Source: Stomoxys calcitrans (Eukaryota > Arthropoda > Insecta > Diptera > Muscidae). From it: a DNA stretch of 64,000 bases. Shown here piece by piece: positions 22,889 through 33,302 of the stretch. Location of the stretch: assembly GCF_963082655.1 (NCBI RefSeq), contig NC_081554.1, positions 121,099,869-121,163,868 on the forward strand, written 5' to 3'. The translations under genes and the position numbers were made by a program. The stretch's first letter is position 1. Every line of letters begins with the position of its first letter. Under the pieces are notes generated by a model. The model made no database searches and was not told where the DNA came from. It was given only the letters and a program-made list of their open reading frames with translations.

Positions 22889-24587
22889 AACAAGTAAAAG
22901 CGTGCTAAGTTCGGCCGGGCCGAATCTTATATACCCTCCACCATGGATCGCATTTGTCGAGTTTTTTCCCGGCATCTCTTCTTAGGCAAAAAAGGATATA
23001 AGAAAAGAGTTGCTCTGCTATTAAAACGACATCAAGATATGGTCCGGTTCGGACCACAATTAAATTATATGTTGGAGACCTGTGTAAAATTTCAGCCAAT
23101 TCGTATAAGAATTGCGCCCATTGGGGCTCACGAAGTAAAATAGAGAGAACGATTTATATGGGATCTGTATCGGGCTATAGACCGATTCAGACCATAACAA
23201 ACACGTTTCTTGATGGTCATGAGAGGATCCGTCGTACAAAATTTCAGGCATATCGGATAATAATTGCGACCTCTAGGGGTCAAGAAGTCAAGATCCCAGA
23301 TCGGTTTATATGGCAGCTATATCAGGTTATGAACCGATTTGAACCTTATTTGACACAGTTGTTGAAAGTAAAAATAAAATACGTCATGCAAAATTTCAGC
23401 CAAATCGAATAGGAATTGCGCCCTCTAAAAGCTCAAGAAGTCAAATCCCCAGATCTGTTTATATGACAGCTATATCAGGTTATGGACCGATTTAAACCAT
23501 ACTTGGCACAGTTGTTGGATATCATAGCGAAATACTTCGTGCAAAAATTCATTCAAATCGGATAAGAATTGTGCCCTCTAGAGGCTCCAGAAGTCAAGAC
23601 CCAAGATCGGTTTATATGGCAGCTATATCAGGTTATGGACCGATTAAAACCATACTTGGCATAGTTGTTGGGTATCATAACAAAACACGTCGTGCGAAAT
23701 TCCATTCCATTCGGATAAGAATTGCGCCCTCTAGAGGCTCAAGAAGTCAAGACCCAAGATCGGTTTATAGGGCAGCTATATCAGGTTATGAGTCGATTTG
23801 GACCATACTTGGCACAGTTGTTGGATGTAATAACAAAACACGTCGTACAAAATTTCATTTTAATCGGATAAGAATTGCGCACTCTAGAGGCTCAAGAAGT
23901 CAAGACCCAAGATCGGTTTATATGGCAGCTATATCGGGTTATGGACCGATTTGAACCATACTTGGCATAGTTGTTGGATATAATAACAAAACACGTCGTG
24001 CAAAATTTCATTCTGATCGGATAAGAATTGCGCACGCTAGAGGCTCAAGAAGTCAAGACCCAAGATCGGTTTATATGGCAGCTATATCAGGTTATGGACC
24101 GATTTAAACCATACTTGGCAAAGTTGTTGGATGTCATAACAAAACACGTCGTGCAAAATTTCATCCGAATCGGATAAGAATTGCGCACTCTAGAGGCTCA
24201 AGAAGTCAAGACCCAAGATCGGTTTATATGGCAGCTATATCAAAACATGGACCGATATGGTCCATTTACAATACCAACCGACCTACACTAATAAGAAGTC
24301 TTTGTGCAAAATTTCAAGCGGCTAGCTTTACTCCTTCGGAAGTTAGCGTGCTTTCGACAGACAGACGGACGGACGGACGGACGGACGGACGGACGGACGG
24401 ACGGACGGACGGACGGACGGACGGACGGACGGACGGACAGACGGACGGACATGGCTAGATCGACATAAAATGTCACGACGATCAAGAATATATATACTTT
24501 ATGGGGTCTCAGACGAATATTTCGAGTAGTTACAAACAGAATGACGAAATTAGTATACCCCCCATCTTATGGTGGAGGGTATAAAAA
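22889..24587 (-). mobile_element. HLN-A copy 8, nested in HLN-B
   Basis: Complete ends, about seven 153-bp units, and the longest tetranucleotide tract in the window (about 24,357-24,450). Flanks are GGACAAAAAAAA and AATAATCTGTGCAAAG, consistent with insertion between two Ts on the element's strand and without target duplication. Confidence 0.78.
24357..24450 (+). repeat. (GGAC)n microsatellite, longest allele
   Basis: About 20 uninterrupted GGAC units bounded by AGAC units. The same site in sister HLN-A copies has as few as three to five units. Confidence 0.9.
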
Positions 24588-24800
24588 TAATCTGTGCAAA
24601 GTTTCAGCTCAATATCTCGATTTTTTAAGATTGTAGCGTAATTTCAACGGACACACGGACCGACATGTCTAGATCGTCTAAGATTTTTACGCTGATCAAG
24701 AATATATATACTTTATAGGGTCGGAAATGGATATTTCGATATGTTGCGAACGGATTGACAAAATGAATATACCCCCATCCTTCGGTGGTGGGTATAAAAA

Positions 24801-24898
24801 AAGACTAAATGATGACTATTTAATAGGTAGTTATATGGTATGGTCGTGGTTGGTAGTGGTTGTCTACGAATATGGTGGTTGTCTATGAATATGATCCA
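24801..24898. other. No feature seen
   Basis: Short imperfect direct repeats of a TGGTTGTCTA.GAATATG string, no gene. Confidence 0.4.
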
Positions 24899-24914
24899 CT
24901 CTAAGCGAGTAGCA
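24899..24914 (+). repeat. SINE target-site duplication, left
   Basis: CTCTAAGCGAGTAGCA, repeated exactly at 25,235-25,250. Confidence 0.9.
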
Positions 24915-25234
24915 AAAATTGCAAATTTTGACCATGAACATTCCACTAAGGAACAGGGGCAAACTTCTCACATATCAATTAGTGCAGTCGGATTCAAGTT
25001 TTAAGCTCAATGATTATAAAAAGGAGACGGCCTTTTTATAGCCGAGTCCGAACGGCGTGCCGCAGTGCGACACTTCTTTGGAGAGAAGTTTTACATGGCA
25101 TAGTACCTCACAAATGTTGACACCATTAGGAGGGAAAACCACCGCTGAAAATTTTTTTCAGATGGTTTCGCCAGGATTCGAACCCAAGCGTTCAGAGTCA
25201 TAGGCGGACATGCTAACCTCTGCGCTATGGTGGT
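24915..25234 (-). mobile_element. Full-length tRNA-derived SINE
   Basis: Reading the minus strand from 25,234, the head has an A-box-like TAGCGCAGAGG and a canonical B box GGTTCGAATCC (25,174-25,184 on plus), as expected for an RNA polymerase III promoter. A ~230-bp body follows with GTGTCGCACTGCGGC and CGGACTCGGCTATAAAAAGG. The 320-bp element is bounded by a perfect 16-bp target duplication, so it inserted recently through a LINE-type mechanism. There is no poly(A) tail. I do not know a family name for it. Confidence 0.85.
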
Positions 25235-25250
25235 CTCTAAGCGAGTAGCA
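25235..25250 (+). repeat. SINE target-site duplication, right
   Basis: Exact repeat of 24,899-24,914. Confidence 0.9.
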
Positions 25251-25449
25251 CTAACATTTAAATAAGCGTCATCTTGCAGTTTTCAACTGAAATTTTTTGA
25301 TCCAATAGGATTAAGTTTATCCAATTAAAAACATGCCAACATGGGCAGAGTGGTAAAAATTAATCATCAGCATGTATCTTTGTTATGACAACCTTTCGGT
25401 CATTTGAACAAAGAAAAATAAAATATAGGAATATAGAAAGGATCTAAAA
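25251..25449. other. No feature seen
   Basis: A/T-rich sequence with no ORF or repeat signature I recognise. Confidence 0.4.
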
Positions 25450-25912
25450 GCAAAAAATTTGGTATCTAATTCTGGTGTGGGAAGCCTAGGAGAGCCGCCC
25501 ACCCCCAAAACCCGGCAAACGGATTTATAGACCAACCACTACAATATGGGACTCAAATTAAAGGTATTTGAGAGTAGAAAACGAATCTGATATCCAATTG
25601 CGGAACTAAGTGATTCGTGGGTCACCCCACCACTATAAAACTTCTCAAATCGGACATATTCACCAACCATGGTAATATGAATCTTAAATGAAAGGTCTTT
25701 GGGAATAGAGCACGAAATTGACTTTCACTTTTGGAAGGACTTCTACTGACCATTGCAATGGGGGGTTTAAATAAAAGTTACTTGAGTGTAGAATAATCCA
25801 TAGGAAAATTGGAATACATTTTCAACTACAATTACGTAGAAATGTTCAAATTTGGAGTACTTCTCTCCAACATAGCATAATCGGTCGCAGCAGAGCGGGC
25901 CGGGCTCAGCTA
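25450..25912 (+). mobile_element. HLT-F 3' portion
   Basis: Degenerate units ending in GCAGAGCGGGCCGGGCTCAGCTAG. The next copy begins at once, so the two sit head to tail. Confidence 0.65.
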
Positions 25913-27957
25913 GTCTTATATATAAAATTCAATTTGTGTTTGCTTGTTTATCGTTTTGTTTGTTTGTTCCGTATATACTCAAAAACGGTTGAACCGATCA
26001 CCTTGAAATTTTCACAGATTGTGTAGGTTGGTCTGGAAGGAAACAAAAGCTATATAATTTTTTGATATCGGAAGGCGGGCGGACCCACCCCCTACCCCAA
26101 ATGTTCTACCCAAAAATAAAAGTGGACCGATCGGGACAATATGGGATTCAAATGAAAGGTATTCAATATTAGAGTACGAATTTTGTAATAAAAGTTGGGT
26201 CTAAGTACCTGAAGGGCCGCCCCAGCCCCAAACCCTTTAAAATAGGTTTATTTGACGATCATGACAATAGGGGATTCCAATGAAAGATAATCGGAATAGG
26301 CTTTATTATTTATTGATAACGGAAGGGGGCGGACCCTCCACTGTTACCCCAAAAACACCACCCAAAATCTAAGGACAATATAGGTATCAAATGAAAAGTA
26401 TGCTGGAGTAGATAACGAATCTGGCATACAAATTCATGTCGAACTACAGAGGGTCACCCCACCCCGACAAAAACGTACAAAATGGGAACATTAAAGGCTG
26501 AAAAACGGTATAACCGATTTTCTCGAAATTTTCGCTTATTGTGTAGGTTGGACTGAAAGGAAACATAGGCTATATAATTTTTCGGTATCGGAAGGGGGAC
26601 GGACCCTCCCCCTTATGCCAAAAACACAACCCAAAATCAAAAGGGACGGATCGGGACAATATAGGTATCAAATGAATGGTATTGGAGTAGAAAACGAATA
26701 TGCTATTAAAGTTTGTATCTAAATACCCATCGGGCCGCCTCAACCCCAAAACTCCCCCAAACAGCCATATTAGACATTCATTTTAATATGGGGTTCAAAT
26801 GAAAGGTATTTGAGAGTAGGTTTCGAATCTGTCATACAAAATCAGGGGTCAGTATAGGGGTTTACGCCAACCCTCAAAAACGCCATTGGACCCATTATGA
26901 CTATATGATACTTGGCTGAACCGATTTTTTTTTAACATTTTCATAGATTCTGTACGTTTATCTGGAAGGAAACTTAGACTATATAGTTTTTAGATATCGG
27001 GTGGAGGCGGACCACTCCATAACCCCAAAAACGCCACCCATATCAGAAAGTGGTCCGAGGGCACAATAAGGGTATCAAATAAAAGGTATTGGAGACCAGA
27101 AAACGAATATGGTTTTAAAATTTGGATCCAAGTACCCAGCGCCCCCTCCCCAACCCCAAAACTCCTCTATACAGTTATATTCCAAGCTCATGTCAATATG
27201 GGACTCAAATAAAAAGTAAATACCCCCAAATGGGCATATTAGCCGACCATGGCTATATGGGACTCAAATGAAATGTATTAGGGAGTAGATTACGAATATG
27301 ACATTAAAATTTGCGTTCAAGTCTTGGTGGCGCTTATCCATCTAAAGATATGTCAAATGGGTTATTTCACCCATTATGACAATATGGGACTCAAATGAAA
27401 GGTATTTATGAGTACAAAACGAATTTGATATCCAATTTTGGAGCCAAGTATTCTGGGGTTCGCTCTAAAGCACCCCCTAAACTGAACTTCATTTCCGTTG
27501 CGAATAAAGAACTAATTTGATATCCATATTTCAGTCGAAATGTTTAAGGTGCCATCCCTTCCCTAATGAGAACATTACCCGAAGTAAGAACATTACCACC
27601 AGCAATCCAGAAGGAGCAAATTCTCACACATCAATGAGTGTTTTCCGATTCAAGTTTAAACTCAATGAAAGGGGACCTTTTTATAGCCGAGTCCGAACGG
27701 CGTCCTGCAGTGCGACATCTCTTTGGGGAATATGTTTTAAATGACACTGCATGGCATTGTACCTCGCAAATGTCGCCAACATTAAGAGGGGATAAACACC
27801 GCTTTGTCCGATGTTTTCGCCAGGATTCGAACGCGATCAGCGTCATAGCCTACAATGGCACGAATTCGAAGTGGCATTCAGGGCGAAGTGTCCCCACCCT
27901 AAAAAGATATTAGAGAGTTAAAGAAGTCGCAGCGGAGCGGGCCCAGTTCGGCTTGTT
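25913..27957 (+). mobile_element. HLT-F near-complete copy with embedded SINE
   Basis: Starts TCTTATATATAAAATTCAATTTGTG right after the previous copy's CTAG. It then has GTTTGTTCCGTATA.ACTCAAAAACGG, many ~100-130-bp units with AATGAAAGGTATT.GAGAGTAGA, a SINE at about 27,545-27,870, and the terminal stretch ATATTAGAGAGTTAAAGAAG, GCGGAGCGGGCCC. A 5' TC, a palindromic CGGGCCCG-like stretch near the 3' end, and CTAGT in better-preserved copies fit canonical Helitron ends. No Rep/helicase is encoded. Confidence 0.68.
27545..27870 (-). mobile_element. SINE embedded in HLT-F
   Basis: Same family as 24,915-25,234: B-box region at 27,820-27,832, then GTGTTTATCCCCTC, GTCGCACTGCAGGACGCCG and GGCTATAAAAAGG on the minus strand. 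No target duplication was seen. The junctions with HLT-F match those at 30,445 and 40,635, so it was carried inside HLT-F. Confidence 0.7.
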
Positions 27958-28558
27958 AAAAAATAAAATGGACTGCTTCATCAAAGAGTTGTAAAATGGT
28001 TGTACCTAAGTGCAAACTAAAGGCTCTATCACACTACATGTTCTTGTCTTATGACATGCCACTTTTAATGTATCATTGGTATTTCATTATGTGTGTCAAA
28101 ATTGCCAATTTACTTACGATTCATCATTTTTGCTATCACACTAGTATGTTATTTTGTATGACATAACCTAAAAAATTTGAGCAAAAGCTGATTTTTTGTA
28201 TAGCTACAAATTGTTTAAGTTGTGACAAAAATCATAAAGTTGTGAAAACAATTTAATTTGGGGTTGCTTTCATTCAACTGACAACAAAAAAACAGTTTTC
28301 TTTATGTTTTTTGTCGAAAGGAATAAAGCACTGCTCTAACAGTGCTATTTTGAAAAGTGATTTTCAGGCGGATCTGCATATATTATGAGGCGATGAGATG
28401 GAACATATACCCTAGAATGCAACAACCTTATTGGATATTTAAAAGCGGCTTTACGTAATTGGATTACAACGGATACGTTCACTATAGTCAAATTTTAAAA
28501 TGGATTATTTATAACTATCCGGCTGTCGACACGAAGTCATAGCCGAGTTTTTGATTTT
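27958..28558. other. No gene seen; unclassified A/T-rich sequence
   Basis: No ORF of note. An inverted pair AGCACTG.TCTAACAGTGCT near 28,328 could belong to an unrecognised DNA transposon. Confidence 0.4.
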
Positions 28559-28985
28559 TCTTACACACATATGACTTGAAATACATTAAATAAAGATTGT
28601 ACTGCTACTACTTCAAGGCAATGTAGGTTGTTAGGAATTATAAATGGGCCAAGTCGGTTTATGTTTTGACAAAGTGCCCACATAAATCGATCTAGCTTTT
28701 TAGCTTCTTGAGCCCCGGTGGGCGCAATTCTTATCCGATTTGCCAAAAATTTTGCATTTCGGTTTATTTTATGACCTCCAATGTTCTTATCAAGTAAAGC
28801 CTGAATCGGTCCACAACCTTGTATAGCTCCCATATAAGCCGATCTCCCGATTGTACTTCTTGAGCTCCAGGAGGGTGCAACCCTTATCCGATTTGGCTGA
28901 AGTTTTGTATAATGATTTTGCTATGGCCTCCAACTATGTATGGTCTATGTCAAGTATGCCAAGCCTATAAACCGATCATATGGTT
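28559..28985 (+). mobile_element. HLN-D-like degenerate fragment
   Basis: Two to three ~150-bp units with TATAGCTCCCATATAA, CCGATCTCCCGATT, CTTCTTGAGC and CTTATCCGATTTGGCTG, without ends. Confidence 0.6.
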
Positions 28986-29049
28986 TTACTTCTTTAGCAT
29001 ATACCGGAAGCAATTCCCAAATAAATTTACAAAATATTACATTCAGTTT

Positions 29050-29650
29050 GTTGTTTCGATTAAGTTAGGTTTTAGTGGCAGTGCTATCAGACTCACTTAG
29101 ATGTTTTCGTTCATAATGATACCACAGGAAAAGGAAGATGCCTTCTAGTTCCCACCATTGAATCGTCCAGATAACTTTAAAAGTTCTCAAAGAAATGAGA
29201 AGCTAAGCGGAACTCCTTCTGACTGCCAGTACGGGACACACACACTGCAGATGTTCTATAGTATCTTCTTCCTCGACGTCCTTACAGCTTCTGCAGAAAT
29301 CGTTACTTGCAACCTTCAGACTGTTAGCATGTTCTTCGATTGCTTTACAATTCCCTGGGATATCTCTGTGGCTCGGCACCCAGAAAAGGTGAACTGTACC
29401 GCTATCTCTTTGAGGGATCTGCGACAGTTGAGGATGGTTTTTGAATTCAGAAATATATCCTCCGGAGATTTAATGGCTGCCTGGCTGTCAGAGAAGATAT
29501 TTATGCCAATCGTCGTTATGACATTATATCTTAGCCATTCCACCACTTCCTTAATTGCGAGGATCACCGCTTGACACACACTGCAGTAACCGGGTAAACT
29601 TTTTGATATGACCAGTCCTTGCACTTCAGAGTACCCCCAAAGCCCACCTG
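29050..29650 (-). pseudogene. LINE ORF2 3' end: RNase H and Cys finger
   Basis: The minus strand reads YCSVCQAVILAIKEVVEWL (AEILAI in intact RNase H), INIFSDSQAAIKS with the catalytic D, then after a frameshift near 29,400 a stretch close to 'FWVP.HRDIPGN', and CRSCKDVEEEDTIEHLQCVCPV, the Cys-His cluster that follows RNase H in I/LOA/R1-type LINEs. RT and endonuclease are absent, as in a 5'-truncated insertion. The 3' tail continues to about 29,050 with a TAAAACCTAACTTA-like string. The AEIL glutamate is replaced by valine, and the frameshift means no function. Confidence 0.7.
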
Positions 29651-29654
29651 GTCG

Positions 29655-29800
29655 TCTAGTATAGAAGTTTATGTAACTTTTTCCTTAAGGTACGGAAATA
29701 ACAGAAGTCATTGGTGCCAAGTCAGGGCTGTGCGGCATATTACCCATCAATTCGACGTTTTACCAGTCAAAAAGAATTGTCGTGGTGAATAAAGTTTCGT
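29655..29800 (-). pseudogene. mariner transposase C-terminal fragment
   Basis: The minus strand encodes NVELMGNMPHSPDLAP, with the third catalytic Asp of the mariner DD34D triad in SPDLAP, then VIFPYLKEKV. Upstream frames are broken and no terminal repeats are visible. It differs from the mariner at 54,252, so it is a separate family. Confidence 0.55.
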
Positions 29801-29839
29801 CTTCTCTTGTTAGTTTTTTGAATTTCTTACAGTACTTCA

Positions 29840-30312
29840 CGAGTTTAAATGTGATTAGAAAACGAATTTGATATCCAATTTTGGGGCCATGTGCTTGGGA
29901 GACGGCTCATCGTGTAAACTCTTCTAAACCAATGCCAATATGGGGTTTAAATAAATGGTATATGAAAGAAGAGCACGATGCTAATATTTTTTCAAGGCCA
30001 AGTGTCTGGGGGACTACCTCATCCCCGAGAACACCCCTAAATCAGATATCATGAGAATATCGGGCTGGAATAAAGTATTTTAAGAATGGAGTACACTCTA
30101 CATCCAAACTTAAATTCGTAGACCAATAAAGACCACATGGGATTCAGATAAAGGCACTTATATTGTTAAACAGTTAGTCAAGCGATATACTATTTTCGTA
30201 GCATGGTATTTACTAAAAGCTCTTTAATTGTCGTAAATAAATATTCCAAGGAAAATTTTGCTCCATATAAAATAAAAGAAGTCGCTGCGGAGCGGGCCCG
30301 GGTCAGCTAGTA
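29840..30312 (+). mobile_element. HLT-F 3' end, SINE-less subtype
   Basis: Ends CTGCGGAGCGGGCCCGGGTCAGCTAGT, the best-preserved 3' terminus, with CTAGT fitting the Helitron CTRRT rule. Its last ~250 bp match the start of 56,981-58,298 and lack the SINE. Confidence 0.65.
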
Positions 30313-30384
30313 TATATATAAAAATTGGATCAAAACTGAGACGTATATGCGCTTAGGTAGTCAAGTCAGTAGATTAATTTATAT

Positions 30385-32322
30385 GTATTTACTATCCGAA
30401 CCGGGCCCGTTCCGCTGCACCTTCTTAAACTCTCTAATATCATATCGTGCCATTGTAGCTTATGAACCTGAAGGTGTTCGAATCCTGGCGAGAACATCGG
30501 ACAAAGCGGTGTTTATCCCCTCTTAATGTTGGCGACATTTGAGAGGAACAATGCCATTCCTGGTCATTTAAAAAATTTTCCCCAAAGAGGTGTCGCAATG
30601 CGGGACGCCATTCGGACTTGGCTATAAAAAATTATCCCCTATCATTGAGTTTAAACTTGGATCGGAAAGCACTTATTGATGTGTAAGAATTTGCCCCTTC
30701 TCGGTTCCTGGTGGTAATATTCTTCCTAGGGTCATTTTCTCATAGGGGAGGGATGGCACATCAGACATTTCGAATATCAATATGGATATCAAATTCGTGC
30801 TGCACTTCCAAGTCCCTTTAATTGGAGCCCCATATTGCCATGTCCGGTATATATGAATTGTTTGGAGGGTGTTTTGGAGCTGGGGCGGACCTCTGCACTT
30901 TGCACTGAAAAAAAGATATCAAATTCGTTCTTTATTCTTAACGGAAATGATGTTCAGTTTTGGGGCTGCTTTAGGGCGTATCCCAAAACACTTGGCTCCA
31001 AATTGGATATCAAATTCGCTTTATACTCTTATATACCTTTCATTTGAGTCCCATATTGTCATAATGGGTCACATAACCCATTTGACGTATCTTTAGAGGG
31101 AAAGAACCACCTAGCCTTGAACGCAAATTTCAATGTCATATTAGTAATCTACTCCTAAATACCTTTCATTTGAGTTCCATATAGCCATGGTCGGCTAATA
31201 TGCCCATTTGGGGGTATTTGGCCGATATATAAAAATTATAAAGCCTATGTTTCCTTCCAGACAAATGTACACAATCTATGAAAATTTTAAGAAAATCGGT
31301 TCAGCCAAGTATCATATAGTCACAATGGGTCTAATGGCGTTTTTGAGGGGTTGCGTGATCCCCTATACTTCAATCTGATTTTGTATGCCAGATTCGAAAT
31401 CTTATTAAAATGAACGTCCAATATGTCTGCTTGGGGGAGTTTTGGGGTTGGGACGGCCCGATTGGTACAAATTTGGATACCATATTTGTATTCTAATATC
31501 CAATACCTTTCATTTGATACCTATATTGTCCCGATGGGTCCACTTTTTTGTTGTATTTTTGGCGTACGGGGAGCGTCCGTCCCCCTTCCGATAGCGAAAA
31601 ATTATATAGCCTATGATTCCTTCCAGATCAACCTTTACAATTTACAAAAATTTATAGAAAATCGGGTCTGCCGTTTTTCAGTCTATACGGAACAAACGAA
31701 CCGAGTCCCATATATCCATGATTGGTTAATGTGCCCATTTTTGGCATTTTTGTGGAGGTGGGGTTACCCCCTATACCTCGACATGAATTTGTATGCCAGA
31801 TTCGTTATCTACTCCCGCATACTTTCATTTGATACCCATATTGTCCTTTTCGGTCCACTTTTGATTTTGGGTGGAGTGTTTGGGGTTACGGTGGAGGGTC
31901 CGCCCCCTTCCGTTAACAATAAATTATAAATACTATTCCTACTTCCTGACCATATTCGTAATCTACTCCCGAATACCTTTTATTTGAGTCCCATATTGTC
32001 ATGATCGTCAAATAAACCTATTTTAAGGGGTTTGGGCAGACGGCCCTCAGGTACTTGGACTGAACTTTTATTTGAAATTCGTACTCCACTCTTGAATACC
32101 TTTCATTTGAATCCTATATTGATCCGATCGGTCCAGTTTTATTTTTGGGTAGTACTTTGTGGTAAGGGGGCGGGTCGGCCCCCTCCCGATATCAAAAAAT
32201 TATGTAGCCTATGTTTCCTTCCAGACCATTGAAAATTTCAAAATTATCGGTTTAGCCGTTTTTGAGTCTATACGGAACAAACCGACAAACAAACAAACAC
32301 AAATTGAATTTTATATATACGA
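30385..32322 (-). mobile_element. HLT-F near-complete copy with embedded SINE
   Basis: Begins with GGGCCCG.TCCGCTGC, carries the SINE (30,445-30,735), then about a dozen degenerate units with ATACCTTTCATTTGAGTCCC, and ends GACAAACAAACAAACACAAATTGAATTTTATATA. It lies head to head with the copy ending at 30,312, about 70 bp apart. The open frame 31,423-31,929 inside it has no recognisable domain. Confidence 0.7.
30445..30735 (+). mobile_element. SINE embedded in HLT-F
   Basis: B box GTTCGAATCC at 30,475-30,485, then GTCGCAATGCGGGACGCC and GGCTATAAAAAATT. The A-box region is decayed. Same position in HLT-F as the other two embedded SINEs. Confidence 0.68.
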
Positions 32323-32430
32323 TTTAAGGAGGTGCAATTTGGTGTGGGCCCTGAAGGGGCATAAAAGTACTTTACGTACAAAATTTCAAACAAATCGAAT
32401 GAAAGGCTTTCAGTGCCCCCATTTAATATG
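32323..32430. repeat. Small HLN remnant
   Basis: GTACAAAATTTCAAACAAATCG resembles part of a Helentron unit; nothing else recognised. Confidence 0.35.
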
Positions 32431-33200
32431 ATTGTTACATCAAAAGGACAGAGTGGGCCTGGGGGTTTAGATTGAGAAACCAGGGACTAAGATCTGTTTT
32501 ACACTGCCTAACCATAATACAGTCCTGCAGGCGGAGATCCGGGCGATAACGGAATGCTTGAGGTGGTGTGGTGCTAACGCGAGGACGAGTGTAATCATCT
32601 TTACCGACAGTAAAATTGCCATAACGGCATCGTTTGGGTGGCGGTCCATAACGGAATAAGGGGAAATGAAACTGCAGACGATTTGGCGGTGAAGGCCAGG
32701 GAACTGCCGTCAATAAACTTGGTTAACCCGAAGCCTTTCGGGTCGACGCAGTCCGAGTTAAGGGAATGGGCGACGAATGCGCATGAAACATTGTGGAACA
32801 GCGAAACGGTCGGTAGGACGGCGAAAATCCTATGGGGGGATCCAGATCGTGTGAAGACGAGGCTATTACTGAAAGGAAGCAAGAAGGAGGTCAGTATAGC
32901 TATTGGTATCATAGTGGGACACATAGAACTATGAGCTCACTTATGTAAAATCGGTGCGACAAGAGATAGCATGTGTATGGCATGCGGGGAAGATGATGAG
33001 ACGTTGGAGCATTTCCTTTGTCATTGCCCGGCTTTCGCGTCCAACAGAGGTACTTAGGTGGAGACACAATATCAGACATGAACCAACTTAGGGGAGTGGT
33101 ATTGAAAACAATTAAGGATTTTGTAAGTAGCACGGAATACCTAACTTAAAATTTTCTTGTAGGAGGTGACTTTATAGTTTTTAGAGCGCACAACAACCTA
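32431..33200 (+). pseudogene. LOA/I-like LINE ORF2 3' end: RNase H and Cys finger
   Basis: Reads VLQAEIRAITECLRWCG (RNase H Glu) and VIIFTDSKIAI (RNase H Asp), then a deletion with frameshift near 32,635 that removes about 45 residues, then HNGIRGNETADDLAVKAREL, the last RNase H motif with His and Asp. A second frameshift near 32,935 leads to CMACGEDDETLEHFLCHCPAF. The 3' tail ends CAACCTAACCTAGCC. Clearly a broken LINE end. Confidence 0.72.
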
Positions 33201-33204
33201 ACCT

Positions 33205-33300
33205 AGCCTAACCTACATGCAAATTTCAACCAATATGGCCCGGTCCCCAACGACCTACATCAATAAGAAGTAACTTTTCAAATGTTCCAGCGGATACATT
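33205..33300 (-). repeat. HLN-A/D remnant
   Basis: CATGCAAATTTCAACCAATATGGCCC then CGACCTACATCAATAAGAAG matches the region just left of the microsatellite in HLN-A. Confidence 0.5.
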
Positions 33301-33302
33301 CA

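Larger units (their letters stand above)
22158..24800 (-). mobile_element. HLN-B Helentron-like element, interrupted by HLN-A
   Basis: The left end reads AACAAGTAAAAAAGCG and a TTCAGCC/GGGCCCAA hairpin with TGGATACCCACCA. The right end reads CTTCGGTGGTGGGTATAAAAA. Inside are ~170-bp units with AAATTTCAGTGAAATCGG, a CGGACACACGGACCGAC tract and the ATATATATACTTTATAGGGTC core. The interruption is HLN-A at 22,889-24,587. Confidence 0.7.

Noticed and set aside
23571..23954. 127-codon ORF with 51-residue repeats (and similar ORFs at 756-1,031, 5,031-5,474, 15,740-16,015, 36,875-37,333)
   Set aside because: They are read-through of the 153-bp Helentron core units, whose period is a multiple of three. 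Both strands give such frames and none has a domain or a proper start context.
25174..25230. tRNA gene
   Set aside because: A and B boxes are present, but the sequence continues into a SINE body with target duplication, and the cloverleaf 3' half is not that of a functional tRNA.
29158..29574. 138-codon plus-strand ORF
   Set aside because: Antisense of the RNase H and Cys-finger end of a LINE on the minus strand.
31423..31929. 168-codon plus-strand ORF
   Set aside because: Lies across degenerate HLT-F units. Composition follows the repeat, and no motif or splice context supports it.
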